Origin: JAKVAV01 sp964635965
GTDB taxonomy: Bacteria > Bacteroidota > Bacteroidia > Flavobacteriales_D > Cryomorphaceae
Assembly (NCBI GenBank): GCA_964635965.1
Contig: CAZWQX010000058.1
Coordinates: forward strand, 1 to 21,727
Length of the DNA stretch: 21,727 nucleotides
Direction: 5' to 3'
Shown: positions 7,402 through 15,567 of the stretch, piece after piece
Position numbering within the stretch: the first letter of the stretch is position 1
Layout of the letters: the number at the start of each line of letters is the position of its first letter
Program-made: the position numbers and the translations under genes
Notes under the pieces: generated by a model
Told to the model about the DNA's origin: nothing
Seen by the model: only the letters and a program-made list of their open reading frames with translations
The model's database searches: none

Positions 7402-7839
7402 ATGAAAACAAACATTAAACTCTTACTTGTACTATTGATGGGGATACTTCCTCTTCACAAATCTTTTGGACAAGGCGGAAAACAATTTGTCAGGGTAACA
7501 AATCTTGAAAAAGTAAAAGGCACCTTATACGTAGGTTGGTACAATGACGCCGCTGACTTTCGGGTAAATGACAAAGCCATTTATAGGGCGGAAATTGAAG
7601 TAAACAATCAATTAGAGGAAATTATTCAATTCGAAGATATACCTCATGGCACATATGCCATTGCCGTATTTCTAGATGAGAATGATGACTATGAATTAGA
7701 AAAGAACTTCTTCGGGATACCCACAGAGAAATATGGGTTTTCGAATAATATCCTACCTGCTTTAAGGCCAGCAACATTCGAAGAATCTTCCTTTAGTTTG
7801 AGTCAGTATGAAACAGTCGTCTCCATAAACCTGAAATAA
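7402..7839 (+). CDS. DUF2141-domain exported protein
   Basis: A 145-residue protein with a signal peptide (MKTNIKLLLVLLMGILPLHK, cleavage near SFGQ, residues 21-24). The mature part is a DUF2141 beta-sandwich. Typical marks are the strand VRVTNLEKVKGTLYVGWYND, the DIPHGTYAIAVFLDENDDYELEKNFFG block with the acidic NDDYELEKN loop, then GIPTEKYGFSNN and the late FEESSFSLS strand. The family is frequent in Bacteroidota and Proteobacteria as small exported proteins of unknown function. It is the first gene of a unit with the membrane protein that starts 3 bases after its stop, driven by the promoter just upstream. Confidence 0.87.
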   Translation: MKTNIKLLLVLLMGILPLHKSFGQGGKQFVRVTNLEKVKGTLYVGWYNDAADFRVNDKAIYRAEIEVNNQLEEIIQFEDIPHGTYAIAVFLDENDDYELEKNFFGIPTEKYGFSNNILPALRPATFEESSFSLSQYETVVSINLK

Positions 7840-7842
7840 GCC

Positions 7843-8298
7843 ATGAAACCACTCATCGTATTAATATCAGTATTCGTTATCTCAATTGTTGCTACAAAAC
7901 TGTTCCGTGGAACTTATGACTTTGCTCTCTCAGGAAGAGTTGCGATGGCGATAATGTTATGCTTCACTGCAATCGGACATTTTGCCTTCACCAAGGGAAT
8001 GTCTATGATGATCCCTGATTTTGTTCCTTTTAAAATCGAAACAGTTTACCTAACGGGTATCCTTGAAGTTGCTCTAGCAATAGGCCTACTCTTACCTAGA
8101 TTTCAAGTATTCACTGGTTGGGCTCTTATTGTTTTTCTACTTCTAATGTTACCAGGTAATATTTATGCTGCCATGCATAATGTAAATTTTCAAAAAGGAA
8201 CATTTGACGGACCCGGCATCTCCTATTTATGGTTTAGAGTTCCTTTACAAATGCTCTTTATTGGTTGGACCTATCTCAGCTCGATTCGAGTTCTATAA
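7843..8298 (+). CDS. Small DoxX-like membrane protein
   Basis: A 151-residue, highly hydrophobic protein with about five membrane segments: roughly residues 3-20, 32-50, 66-86, 90-112 and 130-148. The order of segments and the sequences CFTAIGHFAFTKGMSMMIPD, ILEVALAIGLLLPRFQ and GNIYAAMHN resemble the DoxX/MauE superfamily, including the loop with Gly and Pro after the second helix. The function of these small DoxX-like proteins is not established; some relatives take part in quinone or thiol redox systems. Only 3 bases separate it from the DUF2141 gene, so the two are almost certainly translated from one transcript. Confidence 0.75.
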   Translation: MKPLIVLISVFVISIVATKLFRGTYDFALSGRVAMAIMLCFTAIGHFAFTKGMSMMIPDFVPFKIETVYLTGILEVALAIGLLLPRFQVFTGWALIVFLLLMLPGNIYAAMHNVNFQKGTFDGPGISYLWFRVPLQMLFIGWTYLSSIRVL

Positions 8299-8470
8299 GC
8301 CGAAAATATCAGACAGTTATATCAGGGTTTTGACAAAGAGGTAGCAGTAACTCCTCTCGTGCTAATCTCTGCCCTAACAATATAAGAAAGCGACCAAACT
8401 CACTGCATATCAGGTTCGATGTCATTGTGGTGAATGAGGAGTAAAATTTATATCATCAAAAAAAAATAAA

Positions 8471-8878
8471 ATGAACAATACTGAAAATAATGTTGCCGAA
8501 TTAGTGAATCTTGTCTCACAGTATAAAGTAGTAGAAGCACTAGTGCAATTCTACAAGGAAGATTTTCATGCCTATGAGAATAACGATGGTCCAAGAATTG
8601 GGTTGGATAAAACCATTAACAGGATGGAAACCGAGAAAAATGAATTGGACACTCTTTACTATCTAGATGCTAAAGAATGGATGGTAAAAGGTGAAAAATC
8701 CATGATTCATTGGGTATGTGAGTTTAAAGATCTCACGGGTAAATATTGGATGGTGGAAGAAGTCAGTATAGCCAAATGGAAGGATGGGAAAATCTATGAA
8801 GAGAAATACATCTACAATGGGTTCGTTGAGATTCCAAAACCTACAACCGAGAAGTATATTTATCGAAGTGAGGAATGA
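8471..8878 (+). CDS. NTF2/SnoaL-like protein
   Basis: A 135-residue cytoplasmic protein that reads as an NTF2-like cone fold. A long first helix (VAELVNLVSQYKVVEALVQFY) leads to the family turn YKEDFHAYENNDG. The segment with GLDKTINRMETEKNEL follows, and then the beta sheet (DAKEWMVKGEKSMIHWVCEF, YWMVEEVSIAKWKDGKIYEEKYIY). The last part, WKDGKIYEEKYIYNG, is the usual close of SnoaL-like proteins. Members are polyketide cyclases, isomerases or simple ligand binders, and no catalytic assignment is possible. The leader is very A-rich (nine A then TAAA before ATG), a strong translation context in this phylum. The 172 bases upstream suggest its own promoter, though only imperfect boxes were seen. 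Confidence 0.75.
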   Translation: MNNTENNVAELVNLVSQYKVVEALVQFYKEDFHAYENNDGPRIGLDKTINRMETEKNELDTLYYLDAKEWMVKGEKSMIHWVCEFKDLTGKYWMVEEVSIAKWKDGKIYEEKYIYNGFVEIPKPTTEKYIYRSEE

Positions 8879-8986
8879 CGATTGCCAAAACCTGACATTG
8901 TATATTTCCCTTAGTCTTTTGCTAATCTGGAGCGCCAAAACTTGTCGTGGAAGAGTATATTCAGGACACTGAAAAAATGAACTAAA

Positions 8987-9382
8987 ATGAAATTCGCGTA
9001 CACAATTCTCTATGTAGAAAATGTCTCAAAAACAATCGACTTCTACGAACAAGCTTTTGGCTTCACCAGAAAGTTTGTTACGCCTGAGAACGATTACGGC
9101 GAATTGATATCGGGAGAGACCACATTAGCTTTTGCATCAATAGAGCTCGGAACGTTGAATTTCAAAAAAGGCTTTGAAAAAAGTGACATATCCAATAAGC
9201 CCTTTGGCATTGAGCTCGCATTCACTACCGAATCGATTGAGGAAGACTTTCAAAAGGCGATAAAGTCAGGAGCTATTGAATATGAATCACTGACAGAAAA
9301 ATCTTGGGGACAAAAAGTTGGATATGTCAAAGACATCAACGGTTTCATCATAGAACTCTGCACCCCAATGAACGATTCTTAA
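8987..9382 (+). CDS. VOC-superfamily (glyoxalase-like) protein
   Basis: A 131-residue protein with two beta-alpha-beta-beta-beta modules. Module one is AYTILYVENVSKTIDFYEQA with the usual FYE and FGF turn; module two is FGIELAFTTESIEEDFQKA through VGYVKDINGFIIELCTP. The terminal glutamate (in FIIELC, about residue 124) is retained. The histidine that normally opens module one of glyoxalase I is replaced (the strand starts AYTIL), so it is probably not a glyoxalase I. It more likely belongs to the loose bleomycin-resistance-like or dioxygenase-like group. It is preceded by 108 bases of non-coding DNA and followed by two small hairpins. Confidence 0.85.
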   Translation: MKFAYTILYVENVSKTIDFYEQAFGFTRKFVTPENDYGELISGETTLAFASIELGTLNFKKGFEKSDISNKPFGIELAFTTESIEEDFQKAIKSGAIEYESLTEKSWGQKVGYVKDINGFIIELCTPMNDS

Positions 9383-9391
9383 ACAATTGGT

Positions 9392-9435
9392 CAGCGAATC
9401 GCTGTGACTTAGGCTGCGATGCCAGCCGGCGGCAT
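9392..9435. other. Two adjacent small hairpins after the VOC gene
   Basis: A 5-base stem with 3-base loop (cagcg, aat, cgctg; 9392-9404) and a 5-base stem with 7-base loop (atgcc and ggcat; 9419-9435) lie 10-53 bases after the VOC stop. Neither is followed by a T-tract, so factor-independent termination is unlikely. They could stabilise the 3' end of the transcript. No gene is seen between them and the terminator at 9621. Confidence 0.3.
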
Positions 9436-9620
9436 GTCTTGGTTATTATGCTAACTATACGAAACCAGAATTGACCCGATAATTTATAGGACCATGATAA
9501 GCTGTGAGAGCATGATCATTGGAAGTTTGCTTTTTCCTGATAATTCCGATTCGTGGAAAGCAAGTGAAAGTAAAGGATCCCAATAAGCGCTCGTTCATCC
9601 TGCTGCAAAAGCTGATTTCT

Positions 9621-9652
9621 ATTAAAAAGAAAAGGGCCCGAAGGCCCCTTTT
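9621..9652 (-). terminator. Intrinsic terminator with UUCG tetraloop for the T9SS gene
   Basis: On the minus strand the sequence folds as a nine-pair stem (aaaaggg and cc on one side) with one bulged C. It is closed by C(UUCG)G, the especially stable tetraloop, and followed by TTTTCTTTTT. It begins 20 bases after the stop codon of the T9SS gene. The A-rich left side gives a usable T-run only for the minus strand; on the plus strand the stem is followed by only four T, so it may act weakly for the VOC direction. Confidence 0.8.
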
Positions 9653-9671
9653 AAATCAACTTATTCTCGAT

Positions 9672-11282
9672 TTATTGTACCGTCATTTTTCTCGTCACAC
9701 GTTCACCGTTAGCCCTAATAGAGTATGTATAGGTTCCTGGCGCCAAACCTTGTGCGTCAAATTCATAAACCTGAGTTGAATGTGCAGGAACGACCCCAAG
9801 CATTTCAATCATTACCAGTTTTCCATTCATGTCAAATACTTCCAGATAGGTCTCGCCAGTAACATCGAGTTGAAATTGAATCGAAGTTGTTTCGGCAAAT
9901 GGATTAGGGAAATTCTGTGTTACCTTAATTCCTGATTCGTAGGTAACTTGATCAACCGAGCTAATAAGGTTTACTCTGAAGCGGAGGAGTGGAACAAGGT
10001 TTCCGCCATCATACCACCAACCATTCGGGCCGGGAGAAATATCATTGGGATCGTAGAATACCCCCGTATAAGTTTCCTGTCTGTCTGAAAGACCTATAAA
10101 AACGGCATCATCACCAATTGGAGGTATCTCTAGCTCTGCTTGATAAACGGTGGTTGGTTCAACGAGGATGGGAGAGGGGAGTTCAAAAGACGCCCAATTC
10201 AGATCTCCTCCTGATTGGGTTAAGTCTTCTTCAACAATTACATATTCCAATTCATCATCACCGAAATAGCGAAAGATCTCATTCTCATCAGATTCTTCTT
10301 CAAGCACTGATCCCTGTCTCACGTTCAGAAAGCAAATCTCACCAGGTACAGTCTGCACATTACCTCCTGTTTGAAGGACAAACTCTACATGAGTGATAAC
10401 AAGGTTGGTTATCCCGGTGATATCTTCAAATACAAAGCGATTGGCCCAAATAATATCATCCCCGTTAAATGGGTAGTGTGAAATATTGTTATTGTCATTC
10501 CCCAAAATTCCAAAACCTTCGTCACCATTGACATCAAAAAATGAGCTCGAACCGATATTATCGGATGGCCTTTGTTCGTCCTGAGCTTGAATTACCTGAT
10601 AGTCTATCGAGTAAACACCAAATTCAGGTGTGGCCCACATATCGGGTTCAATTCCATATGCTCTCAGTGTATCGCTAGCTCCCGGTTCCAAGGTGATCGG
10701 ATCACTCACAAATGTCTCAGCGGGAATTTCTTCATTCGGGCTGTTGATGGTAACTAAAAGTTGCACTTCCGTTTGCGTGTCCGTCCCCACATTACTCACT
10801 TCGCAGGCAAAATTAAATGGCTCCTTCACGTAAGATGGGTGTTCAGAGTATTGTAAATCACCGAGATACTCTCTGTCGAGCAAGTCTAAATCATTTACTT
10901 GTTCAAACCACTCCTTGTACCAAGTTCTTCCAATAACGAGGTCGTTTTGAGGAATAGAAACGATAGAAACATCGTCAAGAGACCAATAATAGTGAGTCAT
11001 CCCACCCTGAAACGAAGGATCCCATTGAAACCGAACTCGACAATTAGAAAGGTCGGATGTCGAAGCGAGAGCATCCGAGATATTTATCGCCGCATTCCCT
11101 GTTATACGCTGGTTTCCTTCAGCTTCAAAAATCTGAAACAAATCATAGATCACCCATGTGTCTCCGCCATCTACAGATAGCTCAGCAGTAAGGTTATAAC
11201 CGCCACAGCACATGCGCCAGTCTTGGTAAAACGAAAGGTTGGCAAACTCGACTCCTTCAAGGCTAAAAGATGGGGACGTCAA
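9672..11282 (-). CDS. T9SS-exported adhesin-like protein, C-terminal fragment of a frameshifted gene
   Basis: This 536-residue frame holds most of a T9SS cargo protein but no signal peptide; its nominal TTG start at 11280-11282 is not believable as a real start. It begins inside a jelly-roll domain (TSPSFSLEGVEFANLSF, then WRMCCGGYNLTAELSVDGG and WSLDDVSIV). A CARDB-like segment follows (FNFACEVSNVGTDTQTEVQ). Next is a long domain ending in FRVNLISSVDQ, and last a type A C-terminal sorting domain of about 85 residues (NFPNPFAETTSIQF, YLEVFDMNGKLV, APGTYTYSIRANGERVTRKM). The frame stays open upstream only to a TGA at 11310-11312. The missing N-terminus lies in another frame at 11291-11650. Restoring one base gives a single protein of about 659 residues, exported and anchored or released by T9SS. 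Confidence 0.8.
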   Translation of the reverse strand: MTSPSFSLEGVEFANLSFYQDWRMCCGGYNLTAELSVDGGDTWVIYDLFQIFEAEGNQRITGNAAINISDALASTSDLSNCRVRFQWDPSFQGGMTHYYWSLDDVSIVSIPQNDLVIGRTWYKEWFEQVNDLDLLDREYLGDLQYSEHPSYVKEPFNFACEVSNVGTDTQTEVQLLVTINSPNEEIPAETFVSDPITLEPGASDTLRAYGIEPDMWATPEFGVYSIDYQVIQAQDEQRPSDNIGSSSFFDVNGDEGFGILGNDNNNISHYPFNGDDIIWANRFVFEDITGITNLVITHVEFVLQTGGNVQTVPGEICFLNVRQGSVLEEESDENEIFRYFGDDELEYVIVEEDLTQSGGDLNWASFELPSPILVEPTTVYQAELEIPPIGDDAVFIGLSDRQETYTGVFYDPNDISPGPNGWWYDGGNLVPLLRFRVNLISSVDQVTYESGIKVTQNFPNPFAETTSIQFQLDVTGETYLEVFDMNGKLVMIEMLGVVPAHSTQVYEFDAQGLAPGTYTYSIRANGERVTRKMTVQ

Positions 11283-11312
11283 ACTGGCATTTACGGCATT
11301 GGAATTTGTTCA
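11283..11312 (-). other. Frameshift junction in the T9SS gene
   Basis: In the upstream frame the minus strand reads gaa caa att cca atg ccg taa, stopping early. One extra A after cca gives gaa caa att cca aat gcc gta, continuing as EQIPNAVNASLTSPSFS into the downstream frame. This joins the two fragments without loss and makes the total length (1,979 plus 1) divisible by three. A lost A, in the genome or in the assembly, explains the break. No X XXY YYZ slippery heptamer is present, which argues against programmed frameshifting. Confidence 0.7.
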
Positions 11313-11650
11313 CCATAAATATCTTGAAGTTCTTCAGGAAGGGCCAATTCCGAATCATAGCCCCCTTCAACACCTTCGGGTAGGCTATGAAACCATAGGT
11401 CACCTTGGGTGCCTCCGGTAGTCCAAGCCCCGTTATCGCCTTCACCTGCGAGTCCATTGGAGAAATCTTCAGACCAATAAATGATCAAATCTTCGCCATC
11501 TCCTTTTGCTTCATCTTGAATAGTCGGCGTTCGAATATCATCACCGGGATTTGGTGTGTCCTTCACGGGAGCTCCTATTTGGCGAGCAGTTTGGCTATAG
11601 CCGGCAGTGAATGCGAGTAAAGCACCCTCAACTAAGTAGAGTCTTTTCAT
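11291..11650 (-). CDS. T9SS-exported adhesin-like protein, N-terminal fragment of a frameshifted gene
   Basis: This 119-residue frame starts at a good ATG with a signal peptide (MKRLYLVEGALLAFTAGYSQ). A polar linker (GAPVKDTPNPGDDIRTPT) follows. Then comes the start of a jelly-roll domain typical of Bacteroidota secreted proteins: LIIYWSEDFSNGLAG, GAWTTGGTQGDLWFHSLPEG and GGYDSELALPEELQ. The domain breaks off at IYGEQIPMP with a TAA at 11291-11293 and resumes in another frame at 11282 and below. As it stands it would make only a short exported peptide without a sorting domain. The region upstream (11651-11807) separates it from the divergent lipoprotein gene; no convincing promoter box was found for this strand. 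Confidence 0.72.
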   Translation of the reverse strand: MKRLYLVEGALLAFTAGYSQTARQIGAPVKDTPNPGDDIRTPTIQDEAKGDGEDLIIYWSEDFSNGLAGEGDNGAWTTGGTQGDLWFHSLPEGVEGGYDSELALPEELQDIYGEQIPMP

Positions 11651-11807
11651 TGATTTTGAGGTTAGGTTAGCTTACAATGTACTCAAATGATTTAGCTTAC
11701 TATTACTTTTCCTACCAAATTGGTTATGTACTAACTTTAGCGGGCAGACAGAGCGTAGACATCAGAAATCTTCAGCACGCCCACCTGGCATAAACCCAGC
11801 AACAATT

Positions 11808-12497
11808 ATGATAAGGCTTCTATTAGCGACTATTTGTTTCTTTTTTCTTGCGAATTGTAACACACAAAATGAATTCCCTGTTGATCTCTTAACTATGGGA
11901 TTAAACGGGAAGGTGAAAACAATGAGACAGATATCCAACAGCAAGGGAGCACAGCCTTTTCGCTTGGAAGAAACATACTATTTTGATGAAGAGGGAAATC
12001 TGGAAAGAATTGAGCATCACACCTTGCCCCAGGCAAACATCGAGACAAAATCCATGGGTCGGGAAACGATCTTTACATCGAAGGGTACTGATACCAAAGT
12101 GGCGATCACTTTCGGTGACACGGATAGTGATACTGTCAGAACTCAACTTATTGAACTCTTAAACGCCAAGAAAATTCGAATTATCGACAAACAGCATTGG
12201 AACGATGACTACGAGAGTGAGATAATACAGAGTTTAGACAATTCGAAAAGATTGGTGGAAGTAGAAACAACCGTGTTTAAAGGAAAGCCGAAAGAGGTTT
12301 TATTCGAGTACACTCATAGGTTTGTTTATGATGGTGACTTAGTAAAAGAGATAATTATTGAAAACGATAATGAGGAAAGCAAAATGAGCATCGAAAATGA
12401 AAATTTGGATGACTATGGAAACTTCACTTATCGTGTACACAGAGATGAAAATGGGGCGATCACCTACACAGAACAAAGGATGTTCGAATACTATTAA
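11808..12497 (+). CDS. Lipoprotein of unknown function
   Basis: A 229-residue protein with a lipoprotein signal (MIRLLLATICFFFLANC, lipobox LANC, Cys17). The mature part opens with VDLLTMGLNGKVKTMRQIS. It continues as a string of beta-hairpins with the pattern YYFDEEGNLERIEHH, EYTHRFVYDGDLVKEIII, LDDYGNFTYRVHRDENGAITY and a closing QRMFEYY. The strand-DENG-strand repeats recall Bacteroidota envelope proteins built from YD/RHS-like repeats. I recognise the style but not a named family. The extended repeat suggests a surface or periplasmic beta-sheet protein. It is divergent from the T9SS gene and followed by a 363-base gap, so it is probably transcribed alone. Confidence 0.72.
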   Translation: MIRLLLATICFFFLANCNTQNEFPVDLLTMGLNGKVKTMRQISNSKGAQPFRLEETYYFDEEGNLERIEHHTLPQANIETKSMGRETIFTSKGTDTKVAITFGDTDSDTVRTQLIELLNAKKIRIIDKQHWNDDYESEIIQSLDNSKRLVEVETTVFKGKPKEVLFEYTHRFVYDGDLVKEIIIENDNEESKMSIENENLDDYGNFTYRVHRDENGAITYTEQRMFEYY

Positions 12498-12860
12498 ATC
12501 ATACTACTGCAGGATGGTAATTCGTCTCTATTTTTCACCATTACCGATTTAATACGGAACAATAATCATCGGAACCAGTAAAAAACTTGGAGCCCTTTAA
12601 AGAACGTGGGGTTGCTGAGGGTATGCTCTTTTCCTAAAAGACCAATCGATCAGGCATCTCTAAGAACAAAGTAAACTCTTCTGAGATATGCTTTCGTCGT
12701 TCAAAAACACTCTTGCCATCAGCCACTTTTTAAAACGAGATTTGCTCCAAACATGAGCTCAGAAGATCATTGTGGCGGGTTCTTTTGTTCTCAACCGCAA
12801 GTGGTGATTCAAATTTTTAGGTCACAACAATAAAACCGAAACCCACACGTATTTTCATTC
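12498..12860. other. Intergenic stretch, no gene recognised
   Basis: These 363 bases between the unknown lipoprotein and the protease gene hold no frame with credible coding features. The longest plus-strand possibility noted is a 26-codon ATG frame at 12753-12833 with two cysteines, without homology I can name. A loose inverted repeat (ggtaat and attacc near 12515-12545) has a long loop and no T-tract. No TAnnTTTG promoter with a TTG partner was found, although the protease promoter must lie here or upstream. Confidence 0.5.
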
Positions 12861-14051
12861 GTGAAGGGATGTGCTCTCTTATTTACCTGTTTCATCAACT
12901 GCGTGGTTCATTGCCAGGACAAACCAATCTTGGTTTTTGATATTGGAAATCAGACTTGGGACTCCATATCCAACATCAGCTTTGACCCGACGATTCTTCG
13001 AGAGAACACCAAGCACCACTACGGGTGTTTTGATTCGTCAATCGAGCAATTGGCGTCAGAGCCACCAATTTCAAATGTCTTCCCCGAAAGTCAGTTCACA
13101 AAAAAGGAGAGAGCTTCGATCGAATTGGACCTGAACAGCTATCCGATTCGAACAACGGTTAAAGTCTTTCAGACCTTGGATGATTCCTTACAGCACTTGT
13201 GTTCGGGAAGCTTAATTAGTTCAAGACACGTTTTAACCGCAACTCATTGTTTATCATTGGTCAATACCAACGATTTAAGGGAATTCGACTCACTCATTGT
13301 GGCTCCCGTTTTCGACGATGGTCGATTCAATGATTTCTTTCCCCGCAGTTATGTCTCCAAACTTTATTTCTTCAAAGATTGGTCGATCGGAAGTGAAGAC
13401 CTGGCTATACTGGAAATTGAGGAACCCATTGGTTTATCTACCGGATGGTTGGGTATTGGATTTGCCCCGACTGAAGAATTAGCAGACGAAAGCATTTTCT
13501 ACAAGTTTTCGTATCCTTCGATCACGAACGTACTTTTTGATCCCAACGAATACAATGGTGATACACTTTACTACAATTATGGTCTCCCGGATTACTTCAC
13601 TGATACCAGAATAGGACATACGGCTGCTACAGGAATAGAGGGTGAAAGTGGCAGTTCCTTGATCAAAATCGAAAACGAAGTTTCTTACGTAAGTTATGGT
13701 GTTTTTTCATTGGGAGTGAATTATACCCATAGCCGAATCGACAACTGGAAGTATTTTGCGATTAAATCGATTATCCAGGATGATCTGATCATTGGAAATC
13801 AAGACCTTGCAGAAGAAATTGTGGTTTACCCCAATCCCTCCACTGGCCTTGTTCGGATTAAAAAGTCCCGGGAAATAGAAATTACGGGAATAATTCTCTT
13901 CGACAGCATGGGCAGAAAATGCCTGGTTGAAAATGATCCCGAAGCTTGTTTGAAAATGGATATTTCAGGTCTCCCAAACGGGATGTACATCATGGATATA
14001 ATAACACCTGAAACGACTATTTCGAAGAAGGTGATCAAATCAGTTAATTAG
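12861..14051 (+). CDS. T9SS-exported trypsin-fold (S1) serine protease
   Basis: GTG at 12861 is the only plausible start: the frame is closed by a TAA at 12831 and has no ATG or TTG between. It opens a signal peptide (MKGCALLFTCFINCVVHC). Residues about 95-310 form a chymotrypsin-like protease with the full triad: His129 in VLTATHC, Asp180 in SEDLAIL, Ser263 in GESGSS. Cys114 and Cys130 fit the classical disulfide next to the histidine. Six residues before the serine is Thr257, not Asp, so trypsin specificity is unlikely; a V8-like pocket is possible. Residues 320-396 are a T9SS sorting domain (VVYPNPSTGLVRI, GIILFDSMGRKC, LPNGMYIMDI, KKVIK). The enzyme should cross the outer membrane by T9SS and act on the cell surface or outside. 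It has its own intergenic regions on both sides. Confidence 0.9.
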   Translation: MKGCALLFTCFINCVVHCQDKPILVFDIGNQTWDSISNISFDPTILRENTKHHYGCFDSSIEQLASEPPISNVFPESQFTKKERASIELDLNSYPIRTTVKVFQTLDDSLQHLCSGSLISSRHVLTATHCLSLVNTNDLREFDSLIVAPVFDDGRFNDFFPRSYVSKLYFFKDWSIGSEDLAILEIEEPIGLSTGWLGIGFAPTEELADESIFYKFSYPSITNVLFDPNEYNGDTLYYNYGLPDYFTDTRIGHTAATGIEGESGSSLIKIENEVSYVSYGVFSLGVNYTHSRIDNWKYFAIKSIIQDDLIIGNQDLAEEIVVYPNPSTGLVRIKKSREIEITGIILFDSMGRKCLVENDPEACLKMDISGLPNGMYIMDIITPETTISKKVIKSVN

Positions 14052-14147
14052 AACGAGATTCAGGGCAGAAGATAATTGGGAGAAACAGCAGGTGCTGTGA
14101 TCCATATATCAACTGGCTGTAACCATTTTAGGGTTTTGAGCACTCTA

Positions 14148-14169
14148 TGACAAATGTCCTTTTTTGTCA
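14148..14169. repeat. Inverted repeat downstream of the protease gene
   Basis: TGACAAA at 14148-14154 and TTTGTCA at 14163-14169 pair perfectly over 7 bases with an 8-base loop. It lies 97 bases past the protease stop and 86 before the next start. The short T-run is inside the arm, not after it, so an operator is as likely as a terminator. A smaller hairpin (acagc, aggt, gctgt) sits at 14085-14098. Confidence 0.35.
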
Positions 14170-14254
14170 ATCGAATTCTTCACTCCTTTGACTTGAGACT
14201 GCAATGAATAAGAATTACGATTGCGTCGCAGTCACTACTACCAAAAGTTAATCT

Positions 14255-15457
14255 ATGAAAACCGGAATCTTCTTCTTACTTCTCTTGTACTCATTTGCAG
14301 GATACGCACAAAAAGAGGTCAAACCCGAACTGGAACCTTATGTCAATTTTCTAAGTGAAAACAAGTTTCCATCAGCAAAAGACTATATCCTCAAAAAGTT
14401 TGATTCTAAGGACATTGTGATAATTTCTGAAAGAGATCATAGGGACCTCAACCAATACGAGTTCATAGTGGATGTAATCAAAGACCAAAACTTTAAAGGT
14501 CATGTATACACTGAGGTTGGTTGCAGCAATAACTTTAAGAAAATCAATCAATTTCTCCTCAATTCAAACCTAAGCCAGAAAGAAAAAGAAGAGGAGCTCC
14601 AAGCAATTTTCAGAGACCTGGACTATTGGATTATCTGGGATATGTACAACTATTATTTCCTCTTGGAAAGTATTTATGAAATCAATCAAGAAAGAGAAGA
14701 GAAGGAGAAAATTCTGCTCTTTCCTTGTGATATAGAATTTGTTTGGGAGGATTTTACCTGCACCGCCCAGTATGAAATGTTCGATGATTATTCCGAGTAT
14801 GGAATGATTGACAGAAACGTGATAATGGGAAAAAACTTCGTCGAATTCTATCAATATGCGAAGAGACGAAATCCAGACAGATCAAAAGCACTCGTCATTC
14901 AAAATACCTACCACGGATATATCAGAATTCCCACTTTCTTACCTAATCCGAATAAGCCTCATATATATAGCACAGCGGAATACATTTTCAAGACGTATCC
15001 CGATATAACGACCAATATTTATGTGAACTACTTCACCCAAAATTTCACCTACGGACTAACCAATAAGGGACTATTCGACGCTTCCTTTCAATTCACCCAG
15101 ATCGATAATGTTGGGTTCGACCTGAAAAACACCCCTTTTGGCAATTCAAAATTCGACCTCTACAACTTCGGAGGATCCGATTACGCGGAAGTCAATTTCG
15201 ACTACATATTCGAGGGTATGATTTTTTACCGGCCCGTTGCAGAAATGAAATTCGCTGAGGGAATACCGGGTGTTTACCCCGAAGAATACGAAAAGCAATT
15301 TTTTCAGCGATTATCGATGATTGATGGCATCAGTTATGAAGAGGCGGTTGAAGAATACACTGACTACTTAAATCAGATAAATCAACTCAATTACAGCAGC
15401 CTACCTGATTCAACAAAGCAGCAAATAGACGATCAGATAAAGTTTTGGCTTGAATAG
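14255..15457 (+). CDS. Exported EreA/ChaN-like (erythromycin-esterase-like) protein
   Basis: A 400-residue protein with a signal peptide (MKTGIFFLLLLYSFAGYAQ). The mature part resembles the erythromycin-esterase-like fold of the EreA/ChaN/Tiki superfamily. The strand IVIISERDH keeps the Glu and His of the usual GExxH (Glu59, His62); a second Glu lies in VYTEVG (Glu87). The helix DRNVIMGKNFVEF (about 186-198) parallels the RDxxMAxN signature, and ALVIQNTYHGY (His220) parallels the later histidine strand. So the catalytic-type residues appear to be kept although overall similarity is distant. The GE glycine is replaced by serine. Exported relatives in Bacteroidota have no known substrate; antibiotic resistance should not be inferred. 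It stands alone between 203- and 110-base gaps. Confidence 0.6.
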   Translation: MKTGIFFLLLLYSFAGYAQKEVKPELEPYVNFLSENKFPSAKDYILKKFDSKDIVIISERDHRDLNQYEFIVDVIKDQNFKGHVYTEVGCSNNFKKINQFLLNSNLSQKEKEEELQAIFRDLDYWIIWDMYNYYFLLESIYEINQEREEKEKILLFPCDIEFVWEDFTCTAQYEMFDDYSEYGMIDRNVIMGKNFVEFYQYAKRRNPDRSKALVIQNTYHGYIRIPTFLPNPNKPHIYSTAEYIFKTYPDITTNIYVNYFTQNFTYGLTNKGLFDASFQFTQIDNVGFDLKNTPFGNSKFDLYNFGGSDYAEVNFDYIFEGMIFYRPVAEMKFAEGIPGVYPEEYEKQFFQRLSMIDGISYEEAVEEYTDYLNQINQLNYSSLPDSTKQQIDDQIKFWLE

Positions 15458-15505
15458 AAAACAAGAAGGTTCCATAGATTCAAGGCAGAATTCAACATAT
15501 GCTGA

Positions 15506-15539
15506 TTGCATTCTGCGTGAATAACTTTAGGCACATCGA
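15506..15539 (+). promoter_or_regulatory. Possible promoter of the SDR gene
   Basis: TTG at 15506-15508, 23 bases, then TAACTTTA at 15532-15539, one base off TAnnTTTG. The start codon lies 28 bases downstream. The same TAACTTTA word occurs at 11732-11739 ahead of the unknown lipoprotein gene, but without a properly spaced TTG. Confidence 0.35.
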
Positions 15540-15567
15540 AATGAGCACAGTACTTTAGAATTTGAAC

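Noticed and set aside
9519..9779. 86-residue plus-strand frame over the terminator and the end of the T9SS gene
   Set aside because: Its second half is antisense to the sorting domain, and it runs through the terminator hairpin; no domain or leader supports it.
11283..11312. Programmed -1 ribosomal frameshift joining the two T9SS fragments
   Set aside because: The site reads att cca atg without an X XXY YYZ slippery heptamer or an obvious stimulatory hairpin; a lost base is simpler.
12753..12833. 26-codon ATG frame with two cysteines in the gap before the protease
   Set aside because: Too short, without signal peptide, recognised motif or promoter; expected by chance in 363 bases.
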